This document shows, piece by piece, positions 18,554 through 28,401 of a stretch of 64,000 nt of DNA. The DNA is taken from NCBI RefSeq assembly GCF_013343235.1, contig NZ_CP040094.1, positions 4,278,501-4,342,500 of the forward strand. Reading direction: 5' to 3'. The notes beneath the pieces are model-generated. The model searched no databases, had not been told where the DNA came from, and saw only the letters and a program-made list of their open reading frames with translations. A program made the position numbers and the translations under genes. Numbering within the stretch: the first letter of the stretch is position 1; the number at the start of each line of letters is the position of its first letter. The stretch is from Nostoc sp. TCL240-02. Lineage in GTDB: Bacteria; Cyanobacteriota; Cyanobacteriia; Cyanobacteriales; Nostocaceae.

Positions 18554-20704
18554 TTACCGTCGATTGCGAAAACCCTGTCTTCCATTAACTGGGTCAAAGA
18601 GGACATCGTATTTATCAAAAAAGGCGATGCCAGCATTTACAAATGTAGGAAGTTCTGATTGTGGCGAAATGCTTAAATTCCAGCGATTAAATCCGTCGCG
18701 GGTTCCTGGTGTGAGGCTGTAATCAAAAATGCCATTAATTGCTACTTTCACAGCATTCGCTGAACGTAATACGCCTGGTTTGAGCTTACCTGCTGTAGAA
18801 GCTGACTTGAATTCAGTCAAACCATTAATAGTTCCAGTATCAGTCATCATTTTGCCGTTACAAAGATTTTTAGCGGAACTCCCAGCAATAGTTAAACAAA
18901 CTTTGCTCAATTGGGAGTCCCATCTGTTACCGGGTACACCATTAATTTCGCTTTGTTTACTCCAAGGAGCCATTTTGAAACCTGCTTGATTACCAGCAGT
19001 TAAACCGAGAATTAGGCTGCCATTATTGTTATTACCACCATTTCCCGTAACAATAAATCCGTTACTCAAATTGCCTGGTAATTTTCTCAACGGATTATAG
19101 GGAAGTGACTTTTCAAAATAGTTGACACCGATAATACCGGAAAATGGCACACCATTCTTTGCTGAACAATTAGGCTTTTGGGCAGTACATTGGCGACTAT
19201 TAACAATCTGTACGGGAACTAGTTCTGCGGCGGGAAGCAAGCCAAATCGGATATTAGCATAAACTAATTCTCCTTCCAGGATAGTCCCATCACTTAAGAC
19301 CTCCTTGATATTTTGTCCCGTTCTGCGGATAGGAGCATTACCTAAAAACTCTTTGGGAACTCGCAGCCCTACTGACCCTGTATCTAATAAGATACGTCTT
19401 GGCTGACCACCTGCGATCGCCATTTCCAAAAAATAGCCGCGAACACGTTGACCGAGGGAAGGTTTTGTGTACAAAGGTAAGCTTATGGTATCAAAAGCTG
19501 GCTGGCGGGGTGTATTTTGAGAGATATCGCGCAATGCTGGGTTTTGGAAAAGAGCCGCAAATGCTGACTGTCGTTGTGCTGCTGGTTCAGGCGCAATATC
19601 CCAAAGGCTTTCGTAGTAGAAAAAGCCAATACCTAAACCCCGTTGTTGCGCTGCTTCTACTTGGGGTTGGATTTGTGACATGGAGACTTGGCGATTTCGC
19701 AACCCCGCTAAAATACCGATACCTGTTGGGATAATTTTTTGGGTTTCTAAAATTTCTAGGCGAGTAATTTGACTGATAAAACTTGCCAAATCATTACGGT
19801 ACACCTGCATAACTAACTCATCGACAATACCCAACCGTACCCAGTTGAGCCAGTCTTGCAGTTGCACCTTATAGGCGTAGTCAGAATCAACAGGAGAAAC
19901 TGAGAAGATAGCGTTCGGTTTTTGAGCTTTCACGGTTTGGTAGAGGTCTACCATGAATGCACTGATTTTATCTGCCCGCCATCTTTTCCAGGCTTGGGCT
20001 TGGGGATTAGGTGGAGGAGGATTCCCAGTTTCTTGAGTATATAGACTAATTGTGTATTTATCGTAACCAAAATCCACAGGTAAACTCGTATGGTCGTCAA
20101 ATTGAACGCCATCAGCATCGTATTGAGTAATGACTTCCATCACGAGTTCGGTGATAAACTTTTGCACTTCGGGGTGAAAGGGATTCAACCACGCTACTTC
20201 ACCCGCAGCACTAATTGAAGTTTGAGTCCCATCCTGCTTTTGTGTCAGCCAATCTGGATGCTGGGATGCAAGTTCTGAAGTTAGGGGAACCATGAAACCA
20301 AATTCAAACCAAGGTATTGCTAGTAGTCCTTCTCTGCGGGCTTGACTGATAATGTCTGCAATCACATCTTGTCCATCTGTTCCCTTGAAGAAGAAGGGAA
20401 TACCCATTTTTTGCATGACGGCGCTGGGGTAATGTGTATAGCCATCGTTCCATACCACTGGATAAACAGTGTTAAAGTTTAACTGCCTTAGTTGGCTCAT
20501 GGCTGCTTGCACCTTGGAGCGATTTCTAAAAACGCTAAAATCGTTACCACTGAGCCACACCCCCCGAATTTCTTGACGAGGTTGAGGAGGCAGTTGGGCA
20601 ATAGCAGGGGCAAAGCTGTTGAATAGGAATACAGCAACGAATGATATCAAAAATAATAATGGCAGCAGACGCTTCTTCAACAAGAGCCAGGGAGCAGGGG
20701 TCAT
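18554..20704 (-). CDS. GHL10 glycosyl-hydrolase-like domain fused to a DUF3443 domain, exported
   Basis: From ATG 20704 the protein is 716 aa with a clear signal peptide (LLLKKRLLPLLFLISFVAVF, cleavage after AIAQ). Residues about 42-370 are a DUF187/GHL10 TIM-barrel (EIRGVWLSGNDFSVF, YPVVWNDGYTHYP, DADGVQFDDHTSLP). Residues about 410-710 are a DUF3443-like, aspartyl-protease-resembling domain beginning RRILLDTGSVGLRV with Cys pairs in CTAQKPNC. The same frame stays open to an ATG at 21061, adding 119 residues; that extension would bury the signal peptide and includes a translated G/A-rich repeat (REQGEKEQGE), so I prefer the shorter form. Confidence 0.82.
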   Translation of the reverse strand: MTPAPWLLLKKRLLPLLFLISFVAVFLFNSFAPAIAQLPPQPRQEIRGVWLSGNDFSVFRNRSKVQAAMSQLRQLNFNTVYPVVWNDGYTHYPSAVMQKMGIPFFFKGTDGQDVIADIISQARREGLLAIPWFEFGFMVPLTSELASQHPDWLTQKQDGTQTSISAAGEVAWLNPFHPEVQKFITELVMEVITQYDADGVQFDDHTSLPVDFGYDKYTISLYTQETGNPPPPNPQAQAWKRWRADKISAFMVDLYQTVKAQKPNAIFSVSPVDSDYAYKVQLQDWLNWVRLGIVDELVMQVYRNDLASFISQITRLEILETQKIIPTGIGILAGLRNRQVSMSQIQPQVEAAQQRGLGIGFFYYESLWDIAPEPAAQRQSAFAALFQNPALRDISQNTPRQPAFDTISLPLYTKPSLGQRVRGYFLEMAIAGGQPRRILLDTGSVGLRVPKEFLGNAPIRRTGQNIKEVLSDGTILEGELVYANIRFGLLPAAELVPVQIVNSRQCTAQKPNCSAKNGVPFSGIIGVNYFEKSLPYNPLRKLPGNLSNGFIVTGNGGNNNNGSLILGLTAGNQAGFKMAPWSKQSEINGVPGNRWDSQLSKVCLTIAGSSAKNLCNGKMMTDTGTINGLTEFKSASTAGKLKPGVLRSANAVKVAINGIFDYSLTPGTRDGFNRWNLSISPQSELPTFVNAGIAFFDKYDVLFDPVNGRQGFRNRR

Positions 20705-21061
20705 TTCTCCCTGCTCCTTTTCCCCCTGCTCCCTGCCGACAAGCATTGCAGAACATGAGTCTGATTCCCTCATTTCTACTAAGTGTTTCTCGTACCCTAC
20801 GGGAAGCTGGCGCAACAGTTTGGGTCGAATCCACATCTGAACTATCCCCCCTGCCTCCTGCTCCCTACCCCCCCGCCTTTTTTTCAAAAGCCACCAACCT
20901 TGATGAATGAAAGGCGATGTCTGGCGACTAGCCGCAACTCCATCAGACGCTTTATGTAACTTGCTGCGGCATAAAAGTAAGCATCTACGCACGGAGTTTA
21001 ATAGTAAGTTGGTTAGAGTCGCATTAATTTCTAGGCTTTTTTTCCAAAACTGAGTTGTCAT

Positions 21062-21441
21062 TACTTCTGGTTACTAATTGCTTAAACTTCATTCCATATA
21101 AATGTTAAATTGCTACACCAGGAAAACCGATACAGTAATTTAGCTGCAAGACGCTTGACGCAGTTATAGAGTTAGTAGTGCCAAATAGAATGCTTGTGCC
21201 GAACGTTCAATGCTGATTTTTGGGGATAAACCTTCTCTAACTCCTCTCTCAGATGTTCAGGGTGATAACGGTGGTCTTTTAACCTGGAAATACCAAAAAC
21301 CGAGATGAGAACTAGGAATGTTGCATAAGAGTCTATAACTTGTGTGTACAGATTATCTGCTTGCAAGAAAAAGTAACGTAGATATATTTTCTATACACAG
21401 TCATACTACTTTCAAAAAGTTTGCTACAAGTAGTGTTATTT
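21062..21441. other. Divergent spacer with a doubtful 64-codon ORF
   Basis: The spacer between the GHL10 and beta-helix genes. A minus-strand frame at 21172-21366 encodes a peptide ending in YPQKSALNVRHKHSIWHY that I cannot assign; it could be a remnant of a mobile gene. Nothing else is evident. Confidence 0.3.
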
Positions 21442-23013
21442 ATGATTGTCATAATTAAAACAATTGACTCTCAACTATCAATGGTGAACTCTACCCTCAT
21501 CGTCACACTCTATATCAACCCTATGACAGGGAATGATATTAATACTGGTTCGCGGTTGAGTCCGTTTAAAAGCCTCACCCGTGCCTTAAAAATAACCAAA
21601 ATCCCGACAATTATTCATCTTGAGCCGGGGACTTACAGCGCTGCTAGCGGTGAGGTGTTTCCACTGATTATTCCTGAAGAGGCAACACTGTTGGGTAATG
21701 AAGCTAATAAAGGTGCAGGGATTGTAATTTCTGGGAGTGGCGAGTATGGAAGCCCTAGCTTTGGTATACAAAATATTACGCTACTCTTGCTAGATAATGC
21801 CAGTCTTTTAGGCGTAACTGTCATTAATCCCTCAGCAAAAGGTACTGGTATCTGGATTGAATCGGCTGCACCGACTTTAGCTAATAATACTTTCAGGGAT
21901 TGTGGGCGGGAAGGTGTGTTTACTACTGGTACTGCCAAACCTGCAATTTTAGATAACATATTTGTGCAAAATACTGCTAGCGGGTTGGTGATAGCAGGAC
22001 ATAGCCAGGGAGAAGTACTGCGGAATTTATTTGAAAGAAACCCTTTAGGTATAGCAATTAGTGACTTTGCGACTCCAACGATCGCAAATAACAAGTTATC
22101 AGAAAATCGCACCGCGATCGCACTTTCTCGGAATGCCCAACCTGTGCTGCGTCAAAATCTCATGACTAAAAATACCCAAGGTGGTCTATTAGTCAATGGC
22201 AATGCAATTCCTGACTTAGGTAATACCCAAGATCCTGCTGATAATATTTTTAGTGATAATAGTGAATTTGATTTGTATAATGCTACTAAGCAAAAACTAA
22301 TTTCCGTAGGTAATGATTTGAATCCTTTTCTAGTCAAAGGTTTGATTGAATTGATCCCAGTCAATCAAGTAGCAATTAACACTAGCTTATCCGATGCTCC
22401 AGCACAATCCTCATCTCAAAAACTCCCCGCGCCTGTTCAACTAGATGTACATTGGGCAGAACCATTTATCCAGGCATTAGTAAGCATGGATTTAATTCAT
22501 CGTTTTGCTGATGGTAGCTACCAGCCAGATAAACCCATGACTCGCGCCCAGTATGCATCTCTGGTAGCGATCGCTTTTAACCCATTTCCCAAAATTTCAG
22601 CACCTGATTTTACGGATGTACCCAAGGATTTTTGGGCTTATAGCGCTATCCAAGTCGCGGCTAGCGGTGGCTTTGTTGGTGGATTTAGCGATCGCACTTT
22701 TCGCCCAGATCAGCACGTCCAACGGCTACAGGTGATTGTTTCCCTAGTAAACGGACTGGGACTAGCAGCTATTGATAGCGATATTTTAGAAGTATATAGC
22801 GATCGTCAGACCATTCCCGACTACGCCCGAAAAGCCGTAGCCACTGCTACACAACAAAAAATCATCGTTAATTACCCAGATCCCAAACTACTTGCACCTT
22901 TACGTTTGGCAACACGCGCCGAAGTTGCAGCAATGGTTTATCAAGCATTAGTTGCCATTGGGCGAACATCTGCGATTAAATCTGTCTATGTAGGGTTGCA
23001 TTCTAGAACTTGA
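21442..23013 (+). CDS. DUF1565 beta-helix protein with three C-terminal SLH domains
   Basis: Residues about 18-300 form a parallel beta-helix: the DUF1565 opener YINPMTGNDINTGSRLSPFK, LEPGTY, then periodic right-handed repeats (NNTFRDCG, DNIFVQNTASG, RNLFERNPLG, NNKLSENRTA). After a Ser/Pro linker come three S-layer-homology modules (about 345-390, 393-445 and 450-505; HRFADGSYQPDKPMTRAQYA, FTDVPKDFWAYSAI). SLH domains bind cell-wall-linked polymers or pyruvylated glycans, so a surface location is expected, but no ordinary signal peptide is visible from ATG 21442 or ATG 21481. An upstream TTG at 21421 is another possible start. Confidence 0.83.
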   Translation: MIVIIKTIDSQLSMVNSTLIVTLYINPMTGNDINTGSRLSPFKSLTRALKITKIPTIIHLEPGTYSAASGEVFPLIIPEEATLLGNEANKGAGIVISGSGEYGSPSFGIQNITLLLLDNASLLGVTVINPSAKGTGIWIESAAPTLANNTFRDCGREGVFTTGTAKPAILDNIFVQNTASGLVIAGHSQGEVLRNLFERNPLGIAISDFATPTIANNKLSENRTAIALSRNAQPVLRQNLMTKNTQGGLLVNGNAIPDLGNTQDPADNIFSDNSEFDLYNATKQKLISVGNDLNPFLVKGLIELIPVNQVAINTSLSDAPAQSSSQKLPAPVQLDVHWAEPFIQALVSMDLIHRFADGSYQPDKPMTRAQYASLVAIAFNPFPKISAPDFTDVPKDFWAYSAIQVAASGGFVGGFSDRTFRPDQHVQRLQVIVSLVNGLGLAAIDSDILEVYSDRQTIPDYARKAVATATQQKIIVNYPDPKLLAPLRLATRAEVAAMVYQALVAIGRTSAIKSVYVGLHSRT

Positions 23014-23142
23014 CAAGTAGAATAGGAAACACTGCTTATCGGCTTTGTACTCTTGGAAAAAAAACCATGTAGTTAAAAGCACGCTAGGCTAATATGCAAT
23101 GGGTGAAGAATCTTAGACCTATTGCCATAAGCTAATAGCCCC

Positions 23143-23913
23143 ATGTTAACAACACTCCCAGATACTTCTGCCAACTTGGCGATCGCTTTATTAATTAACT
23201 ATAGTTTTGATCTCAGTGGGTATAGTGCCAATGAGCTAGTTGAGCGTTGGCAAACGCAATACCCATTGAATTGGCTACACCTGGCAGTGATCGAGGCATT
23301 ATATCAAGGCCGTTATAAAGCTGTTTCTGTGCAGCAAATTTTAGTATTTTGGCAGCGCCGAGATCAAGCTACATATCATTTCAACATGGAATTTGAACGG
23401 ATGGTTTGTAGCAAATTTCCCCAAAGTCTAACCTCATCCCCTGCTCCCAGCCTGCCGCTAGCCAAGAAAAACCCCATTGTAGAGAGAGTCACGAGTCCTC
23501 AATTACCACCTGCTAGGATTCGTAACGGCTATCAACACAGCAATACTGCAACTCTACAACTGAAAAGTTACGAACAAAACACATCTTTAGGTGAAGAAGT
23601 CAAGGAGGAAGTTAGGGACAAAAAAACTGTCTTGAAGTCTCCCCTTACCGGTAAATTTGCTTCTTCAGCAACTCTTCAGCTATCGTCTGCTGTTAGCCAA
23701 AGGCAAACTTTACAAGAAAGTCCACCGCCTCCCCCATTACCCAGCCATCCTCAAAGACAGCCAAAACTGCTGCCACCTGCTGCTATTCATGCCCCTATTG
23801 GGCAATTTACCCCAGAAAAAAGCGATCGCTCGGAGTCTTTTACATCTAAACTCAAAGCGATGTCTAGCGAACAAAATCCGCCAGATATGGGTAGTAGGGA
23901 GAAAAATCAATAA
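23143..23913 (+). CDS. Conserved hypothetical protein with Pro-rich C-terminal half
   Basis: The N-terminal 90 residues are ordered and look conserved (LAIALLINYSFDLSGYSANE, then WQTQYPLNWLHLAVIEALYQ, VQQILVFWQRR). The rest is low-complexity, Pro/Ser/Gln-rich and probably disordered. I recognise the N-terminal pattern as a cyanobacterial protein of unknown function. It converges with the TPR gene, with 18 bp between their stops. Confidence 0.65.
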   Translation: MLTTLPDTSANLAIALLINYSFDLSGYSANELVERWQTQYPLNWLHLAVIEALYQGRYKAVSVQQILVFWQRRDQATYHFNMEFERMVCSKFPQSLTSSPAPSLPLAKKNPIVERVTSPQLPPARIRNGYQHSNTATLQLKSYEQNTSLGEEVKEEVRDKKTVLKSPLTGKFASSATLQLSSAVSQRQTLQESPPPPPLPSHPQRQPKLLPPAAIHAPIGQFTPEKSDRSESFTSKLKAMSSEQNPPDMGSREKNQ

Positions 23914-23931
23914 CAAATGACAAATGACTCT

Positions 23932-26007
23932 TTACTCTGCAACCAACTGCTTAAAGCGCTCATCATCGGCAATATCATCAAAATCTAGGTCAGTTGCTGC
24001 ATCTTCTTTATACCTGGGATCAAGTTCAATTGCCTGTTTCAGAGTTGCCAGAGATAGTTCAACTTGTCTTTGCAGTGCATAACAGGCTGCTTTGTTATAG
24101 TAGGCACTGGCATAATCTGGCTTAATTTCTAAAGTTTTGTTAAAACTAGCGATCGCTTCATCATCGCGTCCTAATCTTACCAAGGTATAACCGCGTTTAT
24201 CCCAGATTTTGGGAGAATTAGGTTGAAATTCCAGCGCTTTATCAAAAGACGTTATTGCCTCTTCATACTGTTCCAACGTTACGAGAGAAAGACCGCAATT
24301 TAACCAAGCAACAGCATCATCAGGCTTGATTTGTGTAGCTTTCTCAAATGAAGCAAAGGCTTGCTGATGCTGTTGTAATTTCCCAAAAGCAACGCCGCGA
24401 TCACACCAAGCTTGATGGTAATCTGGTTGAATCTGAATAGCTCGATTGTAGGATGCGATCGCATCTTTATAGCGTTTCAACCTTCCGAGAGTTAGACCTC
24501 GTTTTAACCAAGCCACAGGTTCATCAGGTTGGATTTTAACCGCTTGGTTGTAAGCTGCGATCGCATCTTCATAGCGCTTTTGAGAAAACAGCCTATCTCC
24601 CTCTTTTACATACTCCTCAGCAGTCAATTTTGGTTGTTGTGGCTGTTCCTCTATTTCTTTTTCTTCCTTAACTTCATAATTCACCGCCTCTAAGATAGAT
24701 TCAGGTGTAATTTCAGTTAGTTCTTGAAGAATAAGATCCTTTCTCTCTTCGGCATCCAATTGTAACTCCGATAGTTGAGAGACAAACTCAGTTTCTAATC
24801 TTTCTAACTTCTCCAAAATGAGAATTTTTTGTTGTTGAGCATTCCATTGTAATTCTGAAAATTGTGAACTAAATTCAGAACCAGATGTTTCTAAATTTTC
24901 AATAATTAACTCTTTGCGCTTTTGAGCATCTAATTGTAATTCAGATAGTTGTTCAGCAAACTCTAACTGCAATGCTGCTAAACTTTCAACAATTTTATTT
25001 TTTTGCTCCTGAGCATCCGCCTGTAGTTCTGATAACTGAGATTTCAATTCATTATCTAATTTTCCTAAACTCTCAAATGCAATCTCTTTTTTGTGGTGAG
25101 CATCTACCTGTAATTCTGATAATTGATCGGCAAATTCTGATTGCAACTTGGTCAAAGTTTCAAAAACTATATCCTTTTGCTTTTGAGCATCAGACTGCCA
25201 TCCAGAAAGTTGAGATATGAACTCAGACCTTGATCCTTCTAAATCAGTAAAGGCTAGTTCTTGCTTTTGTTGTACGCTCAACTTTAACTGAGACAATTTT
25301 TCTGTCAGAACAAATGTTAAATTTCCTATAGTTTCTAGTGCTATTTCTCTTTGCTGTTGAGTATCCAACTCTAACTTAGATAGACCCGAAGCAAAATTTG
25401 ACTCTAAAATTTCTATATTTTCTTGAGATTTTTTGAGTTGAGTTTCTAATCTACTTAATACCTGTGATTTTGCTAAATCTAGTTCCGATGTCAGGGTAGA
25501 TAAATTTTCTTGTTCGCATTTAATTTTTTGTTGTAAAATAACCGTCTCTTGCTCTAATTCATAATTTATTTTTTTAGCTTCTTGAATAACATTTTCAGCC
25601 TCTTGCTTAACGCTAGTTAGCTGATTTTGCAAATTTTCCATTCCCTGTAATTGTTGCATCGCTCTATCAACAATTTCACGGATTACCACCCGTCGCAGTA
25701 GCCAAAATAAAGCAATGATTGCGACTGGAAATAGGCTTAATATAACTAGCCAGACATTGAGTAAAATAGTTGTACGACTAAAAGCACTATTAAAATCAGA
25801 TTGGACTTGCTGTTGAATTCGCTTTTCTGCTCGTAGTCGTGTTAATTCTTCCCGTTCTTGATTCGACAACACCGAAGTCTGGGTTAGTGCTGGGGAAGGT
25901 GATGGTGAAGATTGCCCACTGGCAATTCCAACGGATAATAGTAAGGGTAAAAAGACAATAGTACTTTTTACAATTAAAGCGAAAACAGCTTGATTTTTGC
26001 TCTTCAT
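23932..26007 (-). CDS. Membrane-anchored coiled-coil protein with C-terminal TPR repeats
   Basis: From ATG 26007 the product is about 691 aa. A signal-like N-terminus (IVKSTIVFLPLLLSVGIASG) is followed by a transmembrane helix (about residues 82-107, VWLVILSLFPVAIIALFWLL). A long coiled coil (about 115-455) contains at least four 29-residue repeats with the core SQLSELQLDAQ. Six TPR units (about 460-670, for example AIASYNRAIQIQPDYHQAW) finish the protein, and an acidic tail follows. It probably acts as a scaffold spanning or standing off the membrane; no enzyme motif is seen. ATGs at 26016 and 26061 are alternative starts. Confidence 0.85.
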   Translation of the reverse strand: MKSKNQAVFALIVKSTIVFLPLLLSVGIASGQSSPSPSPALTQTSVLSNQEREELTRLRAEKRIQQQVQSDFNSAFSRTTILLNVWLVILSLFPVAIIALFWLLRRVVIREIVDRAMQQLQGMENLQNQLTSVKQEAENVIQEAKKINYELEQETVILQQKIKCEQENLSTLTSELDLAKSQVLSRLETQLKKSQENIEILESNFASGLSKLELDTQQQREIALETIGNLTFVLTEKLSQLKLSVQQKQELAFTDLEGSRSEFISQLSGWQSDAQKQKDIVFETLTKLQSEFADQLSELQVDAHHKKEIAFESLGKLDNELKSQLSELQADAQEQKNKIVESLAALQLEFAEQLSELQLDAQKRKELIIENLETSGSEFSSQFSELQWNAQQQKILILEKLERLETEFVSQLSELQLDAEERKDLILQELTEITPESILEAVNYEVKEEKEIEEQPQQPKLTAEEYVKEGDRLFSQKRYEDAIAAYNQAVKIQPDEPVAWLKRGLTLGRLKRYKDAIASYNRAIQIQPDYHQAWCDRGVAFGKLQQHQQAFASFEKATQIKPDDAVAWLNCGLSLVTLEQYEEAITSFDKALEFQPNSPKIWDKRGYTLVRLGRDDEAIASFNKTLEIKPDYASAYYNKAACYALQRQVELSLATLKQAIELDPRYKEDAATDLDFDDIADDERFKQLVAE

Positions 26008-26299
26008 AACAACCATTTTCAGTCTGTTGGTCAGTTTTTGAAGCGGCGTGCCTCTTTCCAATCTATAACAGAATTAAGTAGTGAAATGTTATAGAGATAC
26101 TGGGAAATTCTGAATAATCTTTAACTAATCTATTCCCTGGTCTCTTCGTATACGTAAAACTTTAGTGCTGGGGTGCAGTCAAGTTTTTAACATTATTTTT
26201 TGTGAAGTACTATTATAACATTACTAAGGTCAAACTACTGCCAAAGGCGGCGAAAACCAAGCAATAAAAATAAGAATTTATTAACATAAGGAGGACAGA

Positions 26300-26357
26300 T
26301 TGCAGGAGTATCAAGGCTTTCTTAGAGCATATACTGAAATACCTTCGGATGTTGCTA
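26300..26357 (+). pseudogene. 5' fragment of an unidentified gene cut by the IS630 element
   Basis: A textbook ribosome-binding site (AAGGAGG at 26288-26294) precedes TTG 26300 by 5 nt and opens the frame encoding LQEYQGFLRAYTEIPSDVAI. The frame runs into the insertion sequence and stops 15 codons later at 26399-26401. The far side of the element carries an unrelated gene in antisense, so the rest of this gene appears to be gone. I do not recognise the family. Confidence 0.45.
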
Positions 26358-27388
26358 TAGCGGTTATCAGTCTTGTGAGGTACAGTAGCAGCAGTGAGTA
26401 AACCAACCCAGCAAATTCTCTATTGTCACTTCTGCGAATGCCGTATCTAATGCCTGGAGTAAATCAGGGTATGTCCTTGCACCGATGCGACGGAGAATGT
26501 TCTTAATCTTGGACCAACAATTCTCAATCGGTGAAAAATCGGGAGAATAGGGGGGGAGATAAATGAGATGAGCGCCAGCAGCGATGAGCAAAGCTTCAAG
26601 TTCATCACTTTTATGGATTGAGCAGTTATCCATGATCACCACTGCACCAGGCCAAAGTTTGGGTACGAGCTTTTGGGCGATGAAGGCATCAAAAGTCAAA
26701 GCATCGATAGAACCTAAGCCACTCCATTGGGTGAGCAGTCCTTTCAAGCTAATTGCACCAATTACCGAGACATTTTTCCCTTTGCGGTTGGGCTTTTGAG
26801 CATAGGCCCGAAGGCCAGGCAAGGCGCGGGCACATTTGCGGATGAAGGACAGATTAACTCCCGATTCATCTAAGAAAATCAGCTCTTCGACGGGTATCCC
26901 CCTCAAGAGTTTCCAGTACTCAAATCGGGCTAGTTGGACTTCATCACTACCTTTTTTGTGAGGTGGAGACTTTTTTTTTGAGGTTGAGGTGAAGTTTCCA
27001 GCGAACCATCCGATTCACCGTAGCTACCCCAATTAAGACCTCTGTTTTCTCGTAAAGTCGTTCCCGCAATTCGCTTAACGTCGCATCGGGCTGTGCTATG
27101 ACGAGTTGGCGCAGGATTTCTAACTGTTCAGCATTCAACTTTGTTGCTGTCTGCTCAGTCCGCACCTTGGGGCCTATCATCCCCAATTCTCGATGGCGTT
27201 TGAGTAAATTTTGCACAAAACTTAAGGTGACACCAAAGTTTTTAGCCAGTTTTCGTTGGGAAATGTCACCGCAGGCATAAGCATCAACTATTTTTTGACG
27301 CAAGTCGAGAGAGTAGGCTTTCATCACCACCAATTATCAGTAGAATTGCTCTCTCCTACTGTACTGAAGTAGACTGATAACCGCTATA
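26356..27388 (-). mobile_element. IS630-family insertion sequence
   Basis: About 1.03 kb with terminal inverted repeats: left TATAGCGGTTATCAGTCT at 26356, right end the complement ending at 27388, with a shared second block TACAGTAG. TA dinucleotides bound both ends, the usual IS630 target duplication; because the ends read TATA, the exact cut is uncertain by 2 bp. It sits at the broken end of the acyl-CoA ligase gene. Confidence 0.88.
26367..27324 (-). CDS. IS630-family transposase made from two frames by -1 frameshifting
   Basis: The first frame (27324 to 26947) encodes the helix-turn-helix part (MKAYSLDLRQKIVDAY, KLAKNFGVTLSFVQNLLKRH). The second (stop at 26367) encodes the DDE catalytic part: LDESG, VIMDNCSIHK and PYSPDFSPIENCWSKIK supply the three acidic residues. 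The frames join at a run of nine A on the minus strand (about 26972-26980): slipping back one base converts NLKKKVSTS into a continuous NLKKK-SPPHKKGSDEVQLAR. This is how several IS630 elements make full-length transposase. The element may therefore be intact. ATG 27333 would add three residues. Confidence 0.85.
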
Positions 27389-28323
27389 TAGCTAGCGCAA
27401 GGTGAAGCTTCGGTTAAACCATATCCTTCATGAATCACCTTTTTATACTTATCTTGCCAAGACTTGGCAATTTCTACAGGCATTGGAGCAGCAGCGCTAA
27501 AGTAATAACACAAGCTGTTAAAGTTATATTTAGAGGTGTCTTGATTCAGTAATCGAATAAATACAGTGGGTACACCAAAAAACATAGTGGCTTGATATTT
27601 TTCGATGCTTTCTAAGACTTGATCTAAATCAAATCTCCTTTGCAAAAGGATAGTTGCACAAACATTTAGACCAGCATTGAAAATTGCATTTTGACCAAAG
27701 CAATGAAACAGTGGTACATACAGTAGCAATCTATCAGTTCGACTCATCTCGCAACAACGATTGTGTGCAGAGATATTAGAAATGATATTACCGTGGGAAA
27801 GTGTTGCACCTTTGGGAAAGCCTGTAGTACCAGAAGTATAGACAATACTAGCTGGAGAGTTCCATTCCATCTCCATAGCGCGAGTGATGGGAGAAGCGTT
27901 TGAAATCAAATCTGCAAAATCTATGTCGTTATTAACAACACCTTCAGCAATGAGAATATGTTGTAAATGGGGTAAATCAGCCTCTGTTAATTGCAAACGA
28001 CCCGATTCTGTGGTGACAATAGCTTTAGCAGTGCAATCATTGAGAATGTAACTAACCTCAGCAGACTTCAGCATGACATTTAGTGAAACTGCGATCGCAC
28101 CAATTTTCAAAATCCCCAAATAAGCGATCGCAAACTCCGGTATATTGGGTAAAAACAACGCCACGCGATCGCCTTTTACAATGCCCAATCCACGCAAAGC
28201 ATTGGCTGTACAATTCACTAAACGGTCAAGTTGCCTGTAAGTATAAGACTTATCTTCGTAAACTATGGCGGTCTTGTTGGGATATAGCCGATGACCGCGC
28301 TCTACATGATGTGCGATATTCAT
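27387..28323 (-). pseudogene. Acyl-CoA synthetase (AMP-dependent ligase), C-terminal part lost at the IS element
   Basis: An adenylate-forming ligase with the P-loop-like IVYTSGTTGFPKGATLSHGN (about residues 160-180), YVPLFHCFG, and GYGLTEASPCASY, after which the IS630 terminal repeat begins. Only about 310 of the usual 500-550 residues remain; the catalytic-lysine C-terminal domain is missing. Removing the element does not restore a ligase frame, so sequence beyond was deleted. The gene lies 78 bp downstream of the broken ammonia-lyase gene on the same strand, suggesting a former operon turning an aromatic acid into its CoA thioester, which is inference. Confidence 0.88.
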
Positions 28324-28401
28324 AGTTAGGGAATGGAGAATTTGATACTCAGAAAATGCAAAATCTCTCTTAAACTTTCTTCCTTTGCGGTTCGTTTCTG
28401 T

